This document shows positions 1 to 7,718 of a stretch of 64,000 nt of DNA, piece by piece. The stretch is from NCBI GenBank assembly GCA_900049755.1, contig LT160592.1, positions 1,200,858-1,264,857 on the forward strand, written 5' to 3'. The notes under the pieces are model-generated. The model saw only the letters and a program-made list of their open reading frames with translations. It was not told where the DNA came from and searched no databases. The stretch's first letter is position 1; every line of letters starts with the position of its first letter. The DNA is from Corynebacterium provencense (GTDB lineage Bacteria; Actinomycetota; Actinomycetes; Mycobacteriales; Mycobacteriaceae). A program made the position numbers and the translations under genes.

Positions 1-453
1 GGTGATGAGGCGGCCGTCCTCGGGGTTGACGGCGAACTGGATGTTGCATCCGCCGGTGTCGACGCCGACGGCGCGGAGGATGGCCAGGCCCTGGTCCCGC
101 ATCTTCTGGTACTCGCGGTCGGTGAGCTGATCGGCGTTGTAGCGGTCGGCGGGGCCGCAGTCGCCTTCGACGGTCGTCTGCAGGTCTGTCAGCGTGACTG
201 TCGCCGAATCACCGGACCCGTGCCAGGTGACGTTCCCGCTGAAGTGGATGCAGCCGGACGCCCCGGTGAACGACGACGCACCGAGGGTGAGCCGGGTCGT
301 GGCCTGTTCGGGGGCGTCGAAGTTCTGGTCGCCGACGGAGGTGACCTGCCAGTCCACACCGGTCACCCGGTCCGGCCCGTCGTCGGCCCCGCAGGAGCTG
401 AGCAGAACTGCGGCGGCCGGGAGGACCACCAGGCAGGAGCGGGTGATGCTCAC
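1..453 (-). CDS. Secreted lipoprotein N-terminus joined in frame to a CarB fragment (partial, probably chimeric)
   Basis: The frame starts at GTG 453, overlapping the otsA stop by 4 bp (GTGA), so translational coupling to otsA is likely. The first 20 residues form a signal peptide with lipobox LLSSC, so the mature protein would be lipid-anchored. Residues from about 28 to 105 (for example GVDWQVTSV and [14 protein letters not shown]) resemble a META/HslJ-like lipoprotein domain. From about base 126 to base 1 the same frame reads [12 protein letters not shown] and then [19 protein letters not shown], which is the ATP-grasp region of the carbamoyl-phosphate synthase large subunit, a cytosolic enzyme. 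A secreted lipoprotein fused to an internal CarB segment makes no biological sense. I read this as a lipoprotein gene cut by a false join. In C. glutamicum a hypothetical gene and otsB follow otsA. The frame leaves the window at base 1. Confidence 0.75.
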   Translation of the reverse strand, partial: MSITRSCLVVLPAAAVLLSSCGADDGPDRVTGVDWQVTSVGDQNFDAPEQATTRLTLGASSFTGASGCIHFSGNVTWHGSGDSATVTLTDLQTTVEGDCGPADRYNADQLTDREYQKMRDQGLAILRAVGVDTGGCNIQFAVNPEDGRLIT

Positions 454-1985
454 CGGCGCTCCAGTTCACGGAGGAACCTGTGGGCCCAGGCGTGGACGTC
501 ATGCCTGCGGACCTCGTCCCACATGGCTGTCATGCGGGCGCGCCGGTCCTCCTCGGGGGATTCGATGGCCTTCATGATCGCCCCGGCCGTGGACTCCACG
601 TCATAGGGGTTGCACAGGTAGGACTCTGTGAGCTGGGTCGCCGCCCCGGTGAACTCGGACAGCACCAGGGCCCCGGAGCCGTCGGAGTGGGCGGCGACGT
701 ACTCCTTCGCCACGAGATTCATCCCGTCCTTCAGGGCGGTGACGAGCATGACGTCCGCGGCGGCGTACAGGGCCACGACCTCGGAGAACGGAAGCCCGGC
801 GTGGGTGTAGTGCACCACAGTGTGGCCCAGACTGCCGTGCCGGCCGTTGATACGGGACACGGCGAGCTCCACGTCGTTCCGGGTGCGCTGGTAGGAGTCG
901 ATCCGTTCACGCGACGGGGTGGCGACCTGGACCAGGCAGACATCGTCGGCGTCCAGCTGGCCCCGGTCGAGCAGCTGTTCCAGCGCCCTCAGACGCTGGA
1001 GGATGCCCTTGGTGTAGTCCAGCCGGTCAACGCCGGCGAGCAGGATACCGGGTGATCCGACACGCCGTCGCAGCGCCGTTGCCGCGGCAATGGTCTCCGG
1101 TGACGAGGCGGTACGTGACACTTCCGCGGAATCGATGGAGATCGGGAAGACGCCCACCTTCACGTGGCGCGTCCGACCGTCGGGGCCCTCGACGTGCACG
1201 GTCCCGGCCACGGCGTCCCGTCGCGGAAGACGGGCACCACGGATGTAGGAGACCCCCTCCTCGTCGGTGCCGGAAGCCCCGTCATCGGCCCCGCAGGCGT
1301 CACCGGCGCCGACCTTGGCGAAGGACACGTCCGCCCCGAGGGCGCGGAGGGTGTAGAGGAAGTTCCAGGCTGAATCAGGGGTGTGGAACCCGATGAGGTC
1401 GGAACCGAGGGTGCCGAGCAGGACATCCCACCGCCAGGGCAGCTGGCGGAAAAGCTCGGGAGCGGGGAAGGGGATGTGCAGGAAGAACCCGATACGCAGG
1501 TCAGGTCTCATCTCCCGCAGCATCCCGGGGACCAGGTGGAGCTGGTAGTCCTGCACCCACACGGTGGCCCCGGGCGCGGCAGCCTCGGCGGCGGCTTCCG
1601 CGAAACGCCGGTTCACCGTCCGGTAGGAGCGCCACCAGGAGCGGTGGAACTCCGGGTGGACGATGACATCGTGGTAGAGGGGCCAGAGGGTGTCGTTGGA
1701 GAACCCCTCGTAGTAGGAGGTGAACTCCTCGGTGGAGATGTTCACCGGCAGGAGGGTGATGGCACCCCCGGGCATGTCCTCGGCGACGATCTCCTGGTCG
1801 TGGGTGTCCGCGGTGGTGCCGGGCCAGCCGACCCAGCACCCGTGGTCGGCCTCCAGCACCGGGCGCAGTGCGGTCACGAGGCCCCCCGGGCTGGTGGTCC
1901 AGACGGTCTCTCCGTTGCGGTCGACGGTCCGGTCCACCGGCAGGCGGTTGGCGACGACGACCATGTCTCGCGGGGTGACGGGCAT
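450..1985 (-). CDS. otsA: Trehalose-6-phosphate synthase OtsA
   Basis: This cytosolic GT20 enzyme makes trehalose-6-phosphate from a nucleotide-sugar and glucose-6-phosphate, the first step of the OtsAB route. Trehalose is both an osmolyte and the acceptor for mycolates in corynebacteria. The 511-residue product is full length. Family motifs appear in order: [11 protein letters not shown] at the N-terminus, [50 protein letters not shown] in the sugar-nucleotide domain, and [12 protein letters not shown] near the C-terminus. The start ATG at 1985 lies 5 bp after the upstream small gene, so the two are cotranscribed, and the downstream lipoprotein overlaps by 4 bp. The upstream gene and thrE reproduce the order around otsA in C. 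glutamicum, which supports the assignment. Confidence 0.96.
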   Translation of the reverse strand: MPVTPRDMVVVANRLPVDRTVDRNGETVWTTSPGGLVTALRPVLEADHGCWVGWPGTTADTHDQEIVAEDMPGGAITLLPVNISTEEFTSYYEGFSNDTLWPLYHDVIVHPEFHRSWWRSYRTVNRRFAEAAAEAAAPGATVWVQDYQLHLVPGMLREMRPDLRIGFFLHIPFPAPELFRQLPWRWDVLLGTLGSDLIGFHTPDSAWNFLYTLRALGADVSFAKVGAGDACGADDGASGTDEEGVSYIRGARLPRRDAVAGTVHVEGPDGRTRHVKVGVFPISIDSAEVSRTASSPETIAAATALRRRVGSPGILLAGVDRLDYTKGILQRLRALEQLLDRGQLDADDVCLVQVATPSRERIDSYQRTRNDVELAVSRINGRHGSLGHTVVHYTHAGLPFSEVVALYAAADVMLVTALKDGMNLVAKEYVAAHSDGSGALVLSEFTGAATQLTESYLCNPYDVESTAGAIMKAIESPEEDRRARMTAMWDEVRRHDVHAWAHRFLRELERR

Positions 1986-1990
1986 GCAGG

Positions 1991-2341
1991 TCAGCTCTCG
2001 TCGGAGGTGTTCGACGCGGCGGACTGGTCAGCCGACTTACCTGCCGCTTTCCCGGCGGACTTCTTTGCCGTGGTCTTCTTCGCCGCGGCCTTCTTGGTGG
2101 TCTTCTTCGTCGTCTTGCGCCGGGACTTCTTCTCCGGCTCCGGCGGGGCGAACTCGGCGGCGACCTTGCGGTGGATCAGGCCCTCCGGCTCCACGCCCAG
2201 CATGCACATCAGGGTTGCGGCGTCAAGGTTGTCGGTCGAATAGGTGGCGACGATACGCCGGGCTGCGGAAGCGGTCTCGCTTTCCACGGTGTGCAGGGAT
2301 TCTGCGCTGGTGGTCTGACTGTCGGTGACCTTCGGCGGCAC
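1991..2341 (-). CDS. Small basic protein with lysine/alanine-rich tail
   Basis: The 116-residue product has two parts. An acidic-to-neutral N-terminal half (about residues 1-70) contains a compact segment, ARRIVATYSTDNLDAATLMC. The C-terminal tail is low in complexity and rich in KKTTKK and AAKK motifs, resembling histone H1-like or DNA-binding tails of actinobacteria. The GTG start at 2341 has a GAGGGAG ribosome site about 6 nt upstream. It lies between thrE and otsA, where C. glutamicum also has a small hypothetical gene. The function is unknown; nucleic-acid binding is only an inference from the charged tail. It is probably cotranscribed with otsA, and a -10-like TAGAAT followed by a palindrome lies just upstream at 2369-2389. 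Confidence 0.8.
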   Translation of the reverse strand: MPPKVTDSQTTSAESLHTVESETASAARRIVATYSTDNLDAATLMCMLGVEPEGLIHRKVAAEFAPPEPEKKSRRKTTKKTTKKAAAKKTTAKKSAGKAAGKSADQSAASNTSDES

Positions 2342-2368
2342 TGGTGCTCCCTCTTGAGATAGACATGC

Positions 2369-2389
2369 GGTTGCAATTGCACCATTCTA
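2369..2389 (-). promoter_or_regulatory. Candidate promoter -10 plus palindromic operator upstream of the small basic gene and otsA
   Basis: On the minus strand TAGAAT (2389-2384) is followed directly by GGTGCAATTGCAACC (2383-2369), whose core TGCAATTGCA is a perfect 10-bp palindrome. The palindrome would cover the transcription start, as expected for a repressor site. The -10 overlaps the thrE stop codon, so the downstream genes could be expressed apart from thrE. No regulator can be named. Confidence 0.4.
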
Positions 2390-3895
2390 CCTGCGGCGTC
2401 GACGCCTCGCACGATCCGCCCGGACTTTCCAGTGGCGTGGTGCCCGGTGTACCCGGGGACGCCGCAGGCCCAGATCCCGGTGTAGGATCCGGGGCCGTCG
2501 CAGACGGCGGGCGACCCACTCCCCAAAGGTCACCCCGGCAGCCAGGGCCGTCGCCGTGGCCAGTGCGATACCGAGACTGGACAGGCCGAGGACAAGCTGG
2601 TCGGACAGCAGTGAGTACATGCCCCGGTAGAGCGACAGACCGGGCAGCAGGGGGGTGATGGCAGAGATGGCGGTGATCTGCGGGGGGATGAGGTAGCGGC
2701 GCGACAGCAGGCCGCCGGCCAGTCCGATCAGCACAGCCACCGCACCTGCCGCGGACACGGAGTCCAGGCCCACCACCGGCATGGCCAGCTGGTGGACGGT
2801 GAATGCCACGAAAGTGGTGAAGGTGGCGACGACGAGGGCCCGTCTGTCGCAGAATTCGGCGACGCAGAAGAACGCCGCCGCACCGACGCCGCCCAGAATC
2901 CGCAGGGCCACGCCCCCGACACCGCCGAGGTCAGGCGTCGAGGTATCGATCGGGGGCAGGGTCATGCCGATTCTGCTCATCAGCTGGATACCCACGGCGA
3001 CTCCGGCGATGATGCCGCCGGTCATGAGGACAGTCTCGAAGAAGCGTGCAGACGCGGTCACGGGGGCGCCGGTGACCCCGTCCTGGAGTGCCTGGACCAG
3101 GGTCAGACCGGCCAGCATCGCGACGATACATGCGGCTATCACCAGGGAGGGGGACAGACTGATGTGCAGCATCCGGGCGAAGTTGTAGGTCACCGCAGCG
3201 GGGACGGTCGCTATCACCCCGCCGATGACGTTCTGGAAGAACAACGGCAGGCGCCTGCCGCTGAGCCACATGTTCACCGCCATGATGATGGTGGTGGTCA
3301 CCACCGAGATCACCGCGACGACCGGGCCTCCGCCGAGGAGCAGTGCGACGAACCCGGCGAAAACGCCCCAGGCCGGGGGCACCCACCGCAGCCGGTAGGG
3401 CAGGGGACTCCTCTCGATCTCCGTGACGATCGACGCCGCCTGCTCGACAGGTGTGGCACCGCCGACGATCGACCGGATCAGCCGGTCCACCTCGGTGAGG
3501 CGGGAAAAATCCGTGTTGAGAGCGTTCACGACCCGGAAAGTGATGACCGGAGGGTCGGCGTGGTCGGTGCTGCGGGTGTAGACCGTGATGGTGTTGAGGG
3601 TGATGTCGACATGGCAGCCGTACAGCCCGTAGGCGGAGGTGACGGCGAGGATCTGGGCCTTGGTGTCCGAATTGCCGGTACCCGAGCCCAGCAGGAGATC
3701 ACCGATGCGCGCGGCGACGTCGGTGACCCTGTGGACGGCCAGGGGATCGGTCAGGTCCACAGGGGCCAGGGGTGACGGCGGGGGAGCCATCCGGATCGTG
3801 TCGATCGTCGATCTGTTTCCCCCTGCGAGCAGGTCGACTGCCGCGTTGCGCACGGAACGGGCCCGGGTGCGCATCCGGGTGACGATGCCGGTCAT
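2387..3895 (-). CDS. thrE: Threonine/serine exporter ThrE
   Basis: ThrE is an inner-membrane exporter of threonine and serine driven by the proton gradient, first described in C. glutamicum. The 502-residue product has the family's layout: a soluble N-terminal domain (about residues 1-165), then ten hydrophobic segments, with the conserved ITPLLPGLSLYRGMY motif near residue 415 and an arginine-rich cytosolic tail. The length is close to the 489 residues of the C. glutamicum protein. The start ATG at 3895 is 6 nt downstream of a TAGGGT -10 hexamer, so the mRNA is probably leaderless. Downstream on the same strand are the small basic gene and otsA, the same order as in C. glutamicum. A tRNA-Thr lies just upstream on the opposite strand. 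Confidence 0.95.
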   Translation of the reverse strand: MTGIVTRMRTRARSVRNAAVDLLAGGNRSTIDTIRMAPPPSPLAPVDLTDPLAVHRVTDVAARIGDLLLGSGTGNSDTKAQILAVTSAYGLYGCHVDITLNTITVYTRSTDHADPPVITFRVVNALNTDFSRLTEVDRLIRSIVGGATPVEQAASIVTEIERSPLPYRLRWVPPAWGVFAGFVALLLGGGPVVAVISVVTTTIIMAVNMWLSGRRLPLFFQNVIGGVIATVPAAVTYNFARMLHISLSPSLVIAACIVAMLAGLTLVQALQDGVTGAPVTASARFFETVLMTGGIIAGVAVGIQLMSRIGMTLPPIDTSTPDLGGVGGVALRILGGVGAAAFFCVAEFCDRRALVVATFTTFVAFTVHQLAMPVVGLDSVSAAGAVAVLIGLAGGLLSRRYLIPPQITAISAITPLLPGLSLYRGMYSLLSDQLVLGLSSLGIALATATALAAGVTFGEWVARRLRRPRILHRDLGLRRPRVHRAPRHWKVRADRARRRRRR

Positions 3896-3901
3896 GTGGC
3901 C

Positions 3902-3907
3902 ACCCTA
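3902..3907 (-). promoter_or_regulatory. -10 hexamer of thrE (leaderless type)
   Basis: TAGGGT on the minus strand ends 6 nt before the thrE ATG, leaving no room for a ribosome site. This is the usual geometry for leaderless mRNA in actinobacteria. Confidence 0.5.
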
Positions 3908-3982
3908 CGACACAGCCTCCGGGGGCTGACACACGGGAACGGTACCGGGCCTGCTAAAGTCTCCGACGGTGTTCTTTCACCC

Positions 3983-4055
3983 GCTGGAGTGGCGCAATCG
4001 GTAGCGCAACGGTCTTGTAAACCGTAGGTTGCGAGTTCAAGTCTCGTCTCCAGCT
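3983..4055 (+). tRNA. tRNA-Thr (anticodon TGT)
   Basis: The acceptor arms GCTGGAG (3983-3989) and CTCCAGC (4048-4054) pair perfectly, and the discriminator is T at 4055. The D-arm contains GCGCAATCGGTAGCGC. The anticodon stem ACGGT/ACCGT holds the loop CTTGTAA with anticodon TGT, which reads ACA threonine codons. The T-loop is TTCAAGT. CCA is not encoded. It marks the border between conserved sequence (thrE-otsA) and the gene-poor island to the right, as tRNA genes used for integration often do, but no duplicated 3' end was found. Confidence 0.95.
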
Positions 4056-4154
4056 CAACTAGCAGGTCATTTACCAGAAGTGAGTGGCGGACTTGATGGG
4101 CATGTCCGGTGAGGAGTCCATTAAGTGTCCACCTTTTCCGAGAGGAGACCGGTG

Positions 4155-4874
4155 ATGACCGATTCGAGGAAGCGACGTCGGAGGTCGAGGAAGCCGCCGG
4201 AGTTGCCGGACACCGACGAGGGACACCGCACTCGGGTTGAGAGAGCCTTGGAGCGGTGTCGGCTTGTGTTGTCCCTGGAGTTCGCCCAGTCCGAGGGGGC
4301 GGTCACTGCCGGGCTTCCAGAGTTCAAAGTTGAAATCGTGCCTGGCGCTGATGGCACTGCGCCGCATGTATCGATGGTCAACCGCACAGACACTCGCGTT
4401 ACGAGGGCTGTTGTCATGGATACAGCGGGTACAGCCAGGGTTTTTCTCCTGAGTCAGGAAGAAGTGCACTATGAAAAGCTGGTGAAATCCCTGCATAGGT
4501 TCGCGAAGACAGAAATTGAATCGGCGGCTGTCACGCAGCTGGAGCATCTTTGGCGCAATTCTCGTTCTAATCGGTATCGAATAGATTTAATTGACCCAAA
4601 GGGTACCACTCAGTTTCCCAAGGGGGGAGCGTGGGACGGGGATATCGCAGATAGAGTGGTGTACTCCCAGTTTGCGCATACTGACGATGCGAGCAATATT
4701 TTGGATCACGTCGACGACGTCGAGCAGCTGCAGGCAGTGACAACCTTAGCTGGGGATCTCGTGGCGATTGTAGCTTTCCAGGAGGCGGTAATCCTCCAGA
4801 TATTGCCAGAACTCGGGAGCGAACTGACTCAGTGGCAAGGTGATCCGAACGCCATCCAAAGGCGCTTTGCTTAG
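4155..4874 (+). CDS. Hypothetical protein in the island after tRNA-Thr
   Basis: I do not recognise this protein. From ATG 4155 it has 239 residues, with GAGGAG 7 nt upstream. A second possible start is GTG 4125, which also has a GAGGAG 8 nt upstream and would add ten residues. The N-terminus is very basic (SRKRRRRSRKPP), followed by a globular part with no membrane segment. The charge pattern might suggest nucleic-acid binding, but there is no clear motif. Base composition becomes clearly less GC-rich in the second half (for example AATAGATTTAATTGACCC near 4580) than in the flanking housekeeping genes, which suggests horizontal origin. It stands alone, with about 500 bp lacking a gene downstream. 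Confidence 0.65.
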   Translation: MTDSRKRRRRSRKPPELPDTDEGHRTRVERALERCRLVLSLEFAQSEGAVTAGLPEFKVEIVPGADGTAPHVSMVNRTDTRVTRAVVMDTAGTARVFLLSQEEVHYEKLVKSLHRFAKTEIESAAVTQLEHLWRNSRSNRYRIDLIDPKGTTQFPKGGAWDGDIADRVVYSQFAHTDDASNILDHVDDVEQLQAVTTLAGDLVAIVAFQEAVILQILPELGSELTQWQGDPNAIQRRFA

Positions 4875-5408
4875 CCGGGGTGAGACCCGCACATGACGAA
4901 ACCCCACCGAGGGTGACGGTCACAGCGGGGGCTCGGTGCCAGCAATACGCCGGCACAGTGTCGGTTCGAATCCGACAGGGGCACGGTGGTGTGCGTGGAA
5001 ACGTGCTATGACCTCCCCGAACTGGTTGGCGGTCTCGTTTCCGCCCGTGATGTTGATTCGGTACTCCTCCCGATTCGCTCACGGTCTGCTTCCCGGTTTC
5101 GGTTGCCCGGTAGTTTTCGGGACTGACCGGGTAACCCCCCGACACGGTGACCGGGTCCGGGTCGAGTGCACAGCTAGTTGCTGCTCCCCGGGGCATTCTG
5201 AATCGCGGATACCGGTGCCCATGGTCGGTGTACTTCTCGACCTGGGTTTTCTGGTCTCGTGTTGTGGTTCGTAGACGGGTTGTGCGGGCGCGGTGCGTAC
5301 CCGTGTGCGCCCCCGAACGGCTCTGCGAGATGATCATTCGATCGGATGTGTGCAGGTCAGAACATGTAGGATGAAGATCATTACGATGACGTGGGAAATT
5401 GACTCCTT
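4875..5408. other. Intergenic region of the island, no convincing gene
   Basis: Apart from a tRNA-like 3' fragment at 4958-4984, I see no coding pattern here. Short open frames on both strands have irregular codon use and no ribosome sites. Confidence 0.5.
4958..4984 (+). other. tRNA T-arm and 3'-end-like fragment
   Basis: The bases GTCGG-TTCGAAT-CCGAC (4960-4976) form a perfect T-stem with the canonical T-loop and are followed by AGGGGCAC, which looks like a 3' acceptor strand. No matching 5' half (GTGCCCC) or anticodon arm lies in the 90 bp upstream. The fragment therefore looks like a leftover tRNA 3' end, the type of sequence used as an attachment site by integrases. It is not the same tRNA as the tRNA-Thr at 3983. 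Confidence 0.4.
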
Positions 5409-5696
5409 ATGACCGGGATGAATGACCTGATGCGTCGGGTTGCTGGTGAGGCTTCCCCTTCTGCCGTGTACAACCGGGCGAACGTGCAGGACATGGAGGA
5501 CTACATCCTGCTGACTGAATTGGTGGATTCCCGCGCCGTCCTCCCCGTTGAGTTGAAACGTCGGTTCCTCGCGGTCATGCTCGCCGAGTACAGTGATGGC
5601 CCGCCGATCTCCGACGGCGTGGTTGACGGCGTTGAAGACTACGCCGCGATGGATCCCGTGGTGGATCTCGACAGCCTTCATGCGTCTGCCAAGTAA
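5409..5696 (+). CDS. Small acidic hypothetical protein
   Basis: The 95-residue product is acidic and soluble, with no signal peptide or membrane segment. I do not recognise it. The first half (VYNRANVQDMEDYILLTELVD) looks helical, and the C-terminal third is rich in Asp, Val and Gly. A hairpin with a T-rich tail follows the stop by about 18 bp and would be a proper terminator, which supports a real transcript. The ribosome site is weak (no clear GGAGG before ATG 5409; an in-frame ATG 9 bp further in is possible). It lies in the island between the tRNA fragment and the transposase remnant and has no partner gene. Confidence 0.6.
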   Translation: MTGMNDLMRRVAGEASPSAVYNRANVQDMEDYILLTELVDSRAVLPVELKRRFLAVMLAEYSDGPPISDGVVDGVEDYAAMDPVVDLDSLHASAK

Positions 5697-5713
5697 CCTC
5701 GGACATAGCTGAA

Positions 5714-5738
5714 CTCCACCTCATTGGTGGGGCTTTCT
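5714..5738 (+). terminator. Rho-independent terminator after the small acidic gene
   Basis: The stem CTCCACC/GGTGGGG (5714-5720 and 5726-5732, one T-G pair) with loop TCATT is followed by CTTTCT. It lies 18 bp after the stop of the gene ending at 5696. Confidence 0.65.
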
Positions 5739-5829
5739 GCTGGTCAACGCACCGCGCAGGCTAGCGTGACCGGTTCATGTTTCCGCAGGGCAGAGGGTTA
5801 TCCGGCTCTTCGGCTTTCAACGTGCGTTG

Positions 5830-6252
5830 ATTGCTCCGCCAGCCCTCCTGAGTGGATCAGTGACAGCAGAATATTGTGGGTCAGGGTCGAAGAATCCCAT
5901 GGCGATGCCGCGCCGATTCCCCAACCTCACGTTGATCGCCTCAACCGGCCCGTTGGACGCCCTGGTGTCGAAGTACGCGAGGATGTCAGCCCGCCGGCGT
6001 CACAATGTCCACCCCAACGTCGCCAGCGTCGTCAGCCCCTGCGCTACCCCGGTCCGGGTCTGCTTGACCAGCTTGACCATTCTCTTCTTGCCGGCTCGCC
6101 GGACTGGTTCGTCGTCGGCGGCGACGATCTCCCGATAGAAGTCCCACGTCACAGCCGCCGCCACATGCTCACCAGCAGTGAGGACCTCATCAAGACATTC
6201 GGCACGGGCCGGGGTGACCAGGCTGCGGCGGGTCGGCATCGTTCGCCGGATA
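5830..6252 (-). pseudogene. Decayed ISL3-family transposase C-terminus
   Basis: Reading leftward from about 6252, IRRTMPTRRSLVTPA is followed by HVAAAVTWDFYREIVAAD, then GKKRMVKLVKQTRTGVAQGL, then RRRADILAYFDTRASNGPVEAIN, which together are the C-terminal DDE region of ISL3 transposases of the IS31831/IS1207 type common in corynebacteria. An in-frame TGA at 6000-6002 interrupts it, and the last part (THNILLSLIHSGGL) is in a shifted frame. The N-terminal two thirds of the transposase, with the DNA-binding domain, are missing, and no terminal inverted repeats were found. It is a dead remnant that marks past mobile-element activity in the island. Confidence 0.8.
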
Positions 6253-6279
6253 TGGGTGGCGGTGAGGTTTCCCGTAGTA

Positions 6280-6642
6280 TTACCTCCCTGAAGTTCTTGA
6301 AATGCGTCGGGAGATTGTCTGACTACCACTGGACAGTAAAATGCCGGCTGCGATCAGTGGGATATATGTTGTCAGTATACCGTCTCTATTGTTGGCAACG
6401 TAGATGAATCCGACAATGAAGGCGACTGCGGATACTGCTAGAATTATTGTCATTACCGTGTTCGACAAGCTTCGCGTTGCGGCGGTCGTCGCAATAGCGA
6501 TTGTTCCCACAAGTACGCCACAGATGCCAATCGCGAAAGCTTGCGGGGAGCTGCTTATAGAGGGAATTCCGATGATTAGCGATATAAAGCCAACTCCAAT
6601 GAAGGATAGTTCTAGCATGGGAGATAGGTTCCTTATTTTCAT
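6280..6642 (-). CDS. Small four-helix membrane protein, unknown
   Basis: I choose ATG 6642 because GGAGG lies 6 nt upstream; the earlier in-frame ATG at 6654 itself contains the ribosome site. The 120-residue product is almost entirely four hydrophobic segments: LELSFIGVGFISLIIGI, FAIGICGVLVGTIAIATTA, MTIILAVSAVAFIVGFIYVA and TYIPLIAAGILL. Short basic ends follow a positive-inside pattern. It is probably an integral membrane protein, and I cannot name a function. The DNA here is the most AT-rich of the window and isoleucine codons include ATA and ATT, unlike the neighbouring housekeeping genes, so recent acquisition is likely. It directly follows the transposase remnant. Confidence 0.65.
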   Translation of the reverse strand: MKIRNLSPMLELSFIGVGFISLIIGIPSISSSPQAFAIGICGVLVGTIAIATTAATRSLSNTVMTIILAVSAVAFIVGFIYVANNRDGILTTYIPLIAAGILLSSGSQTISRRISRTSGR

Positions 6643-7718
6643 AATTTCCTCCATTACTATGTGACACTTATCTATAGTCCGGTAAGATGAGTTCCGGCAA
6701 CTGCCTGAAAATATCTACTAGCTGTGTTGATGATCGACTCATGAAAAGTATACCAGGAATTCGTATGCGTTATCTTTCAAACTCTGGTCATATCTGCCCA
6801 TGGGGTATTGTTGCATCCGCTGTAGCCTCTGTCCTGTGCATCCGCTGTATCCATACAAATCTCGTGATGGGCCCATTCCCTGCTGAAATCGGCACTGTCT
6901 CACGGCGCGGGGAACTGATAACTGGTAAGGGCTCTTGGTGCAGTAAGTCGAGGATGTTGGCAACCGTCATCGTCGACTTTGAGAATGAGTGCACAGTCGG
7001 CATGACTGAGCTTCCTGTCAAGCTGTACAGGGGGAAGGCGATGTAAGACTTGCGCATCCGGGCGTGGAAGGATGCGGAAAAGGGGCCGGGTAGTCCGTCT
7101 GTCGCGCTAGGTGTAGGTCCCCCTGCCTTCATGTCTGTGACCTTTTCAGTTGCTCGGGTGAATGTAGGCGGTGACAGTGGGGTCTGCGGGGTCGACCCAG
7201 GGTCCACCAGGGGTGGGGCCGTTCGTGGTGATGTGCTGAAGAGCAGTGGTGGGGCCAGGGGTTAGTCGAGCAGAGACCGTCGAGCCGGCGATGCATGAAC
7301 CAGCTGTTGACGCGCCCCGGCATCTTCACTGTCGGGAGATTCTCACGGGAAGACGAACGACGGGTCCGTGAAACGGACACGGCCGCCTGTCGGCAGTGGA
7401 CTTCGCGAGTGGTTGTGCCCCCGGTGCAGCTACTTGTCCGCGTCAGGCAAAGACACTGCGGGAAGACCCTGCGGGACGATGCCGCGGCAACATGCCTCTG
7501 GCGTGCACCTCAGGCAGGCCCGACAGTCAGGGACAGGTGGGGGACGGTCGGGGGTGTACCGGGTGTCACTGACTGTGAGAGCCCGTCGGAGGGGAACATG
7601 TGCGCTTCCCGCGGTGTCACACCTACGGACCTCGCGCACCGACTCTCGGCGGAGCGTGTTCCACGTCCGGACAGTATGAAAGTACCGTGCGGAAACTGGT
7701 TTCCCTCAGAGGAGTATG
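6643..7718. other. Gene-poor stretch of the island
   Basis: About 1.1 kb without a supportable gene. Open frames exist on both strands, the longest being 6788-7207 minus, but they match no family I know, have no ribosome site, and overlap each other antisense. Around 7410-7480 plus a short CPRC motif followed by a GKDTAGRP-like string faintly recalls the zinc-ribbon start of some corynebacterial transposases; this is too weak to call. Base composition shifts from AT-rich to GC-rich within the stretch, consistent with layered decayed insertions. Confidence 0.45.

Noticed and set aside
5724..6407. Long plus-strand open frame
   Set aside because: It is antisense to the ISL3 transposase remnant, whose motifs are recognisable on the minus strand.
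6788..7207. A 139-residue protein on the minus strand of the island
   Set aside because: No ribosome site, no family resemblance, and irregular composition; overlapping frames on the other strand are equally long.
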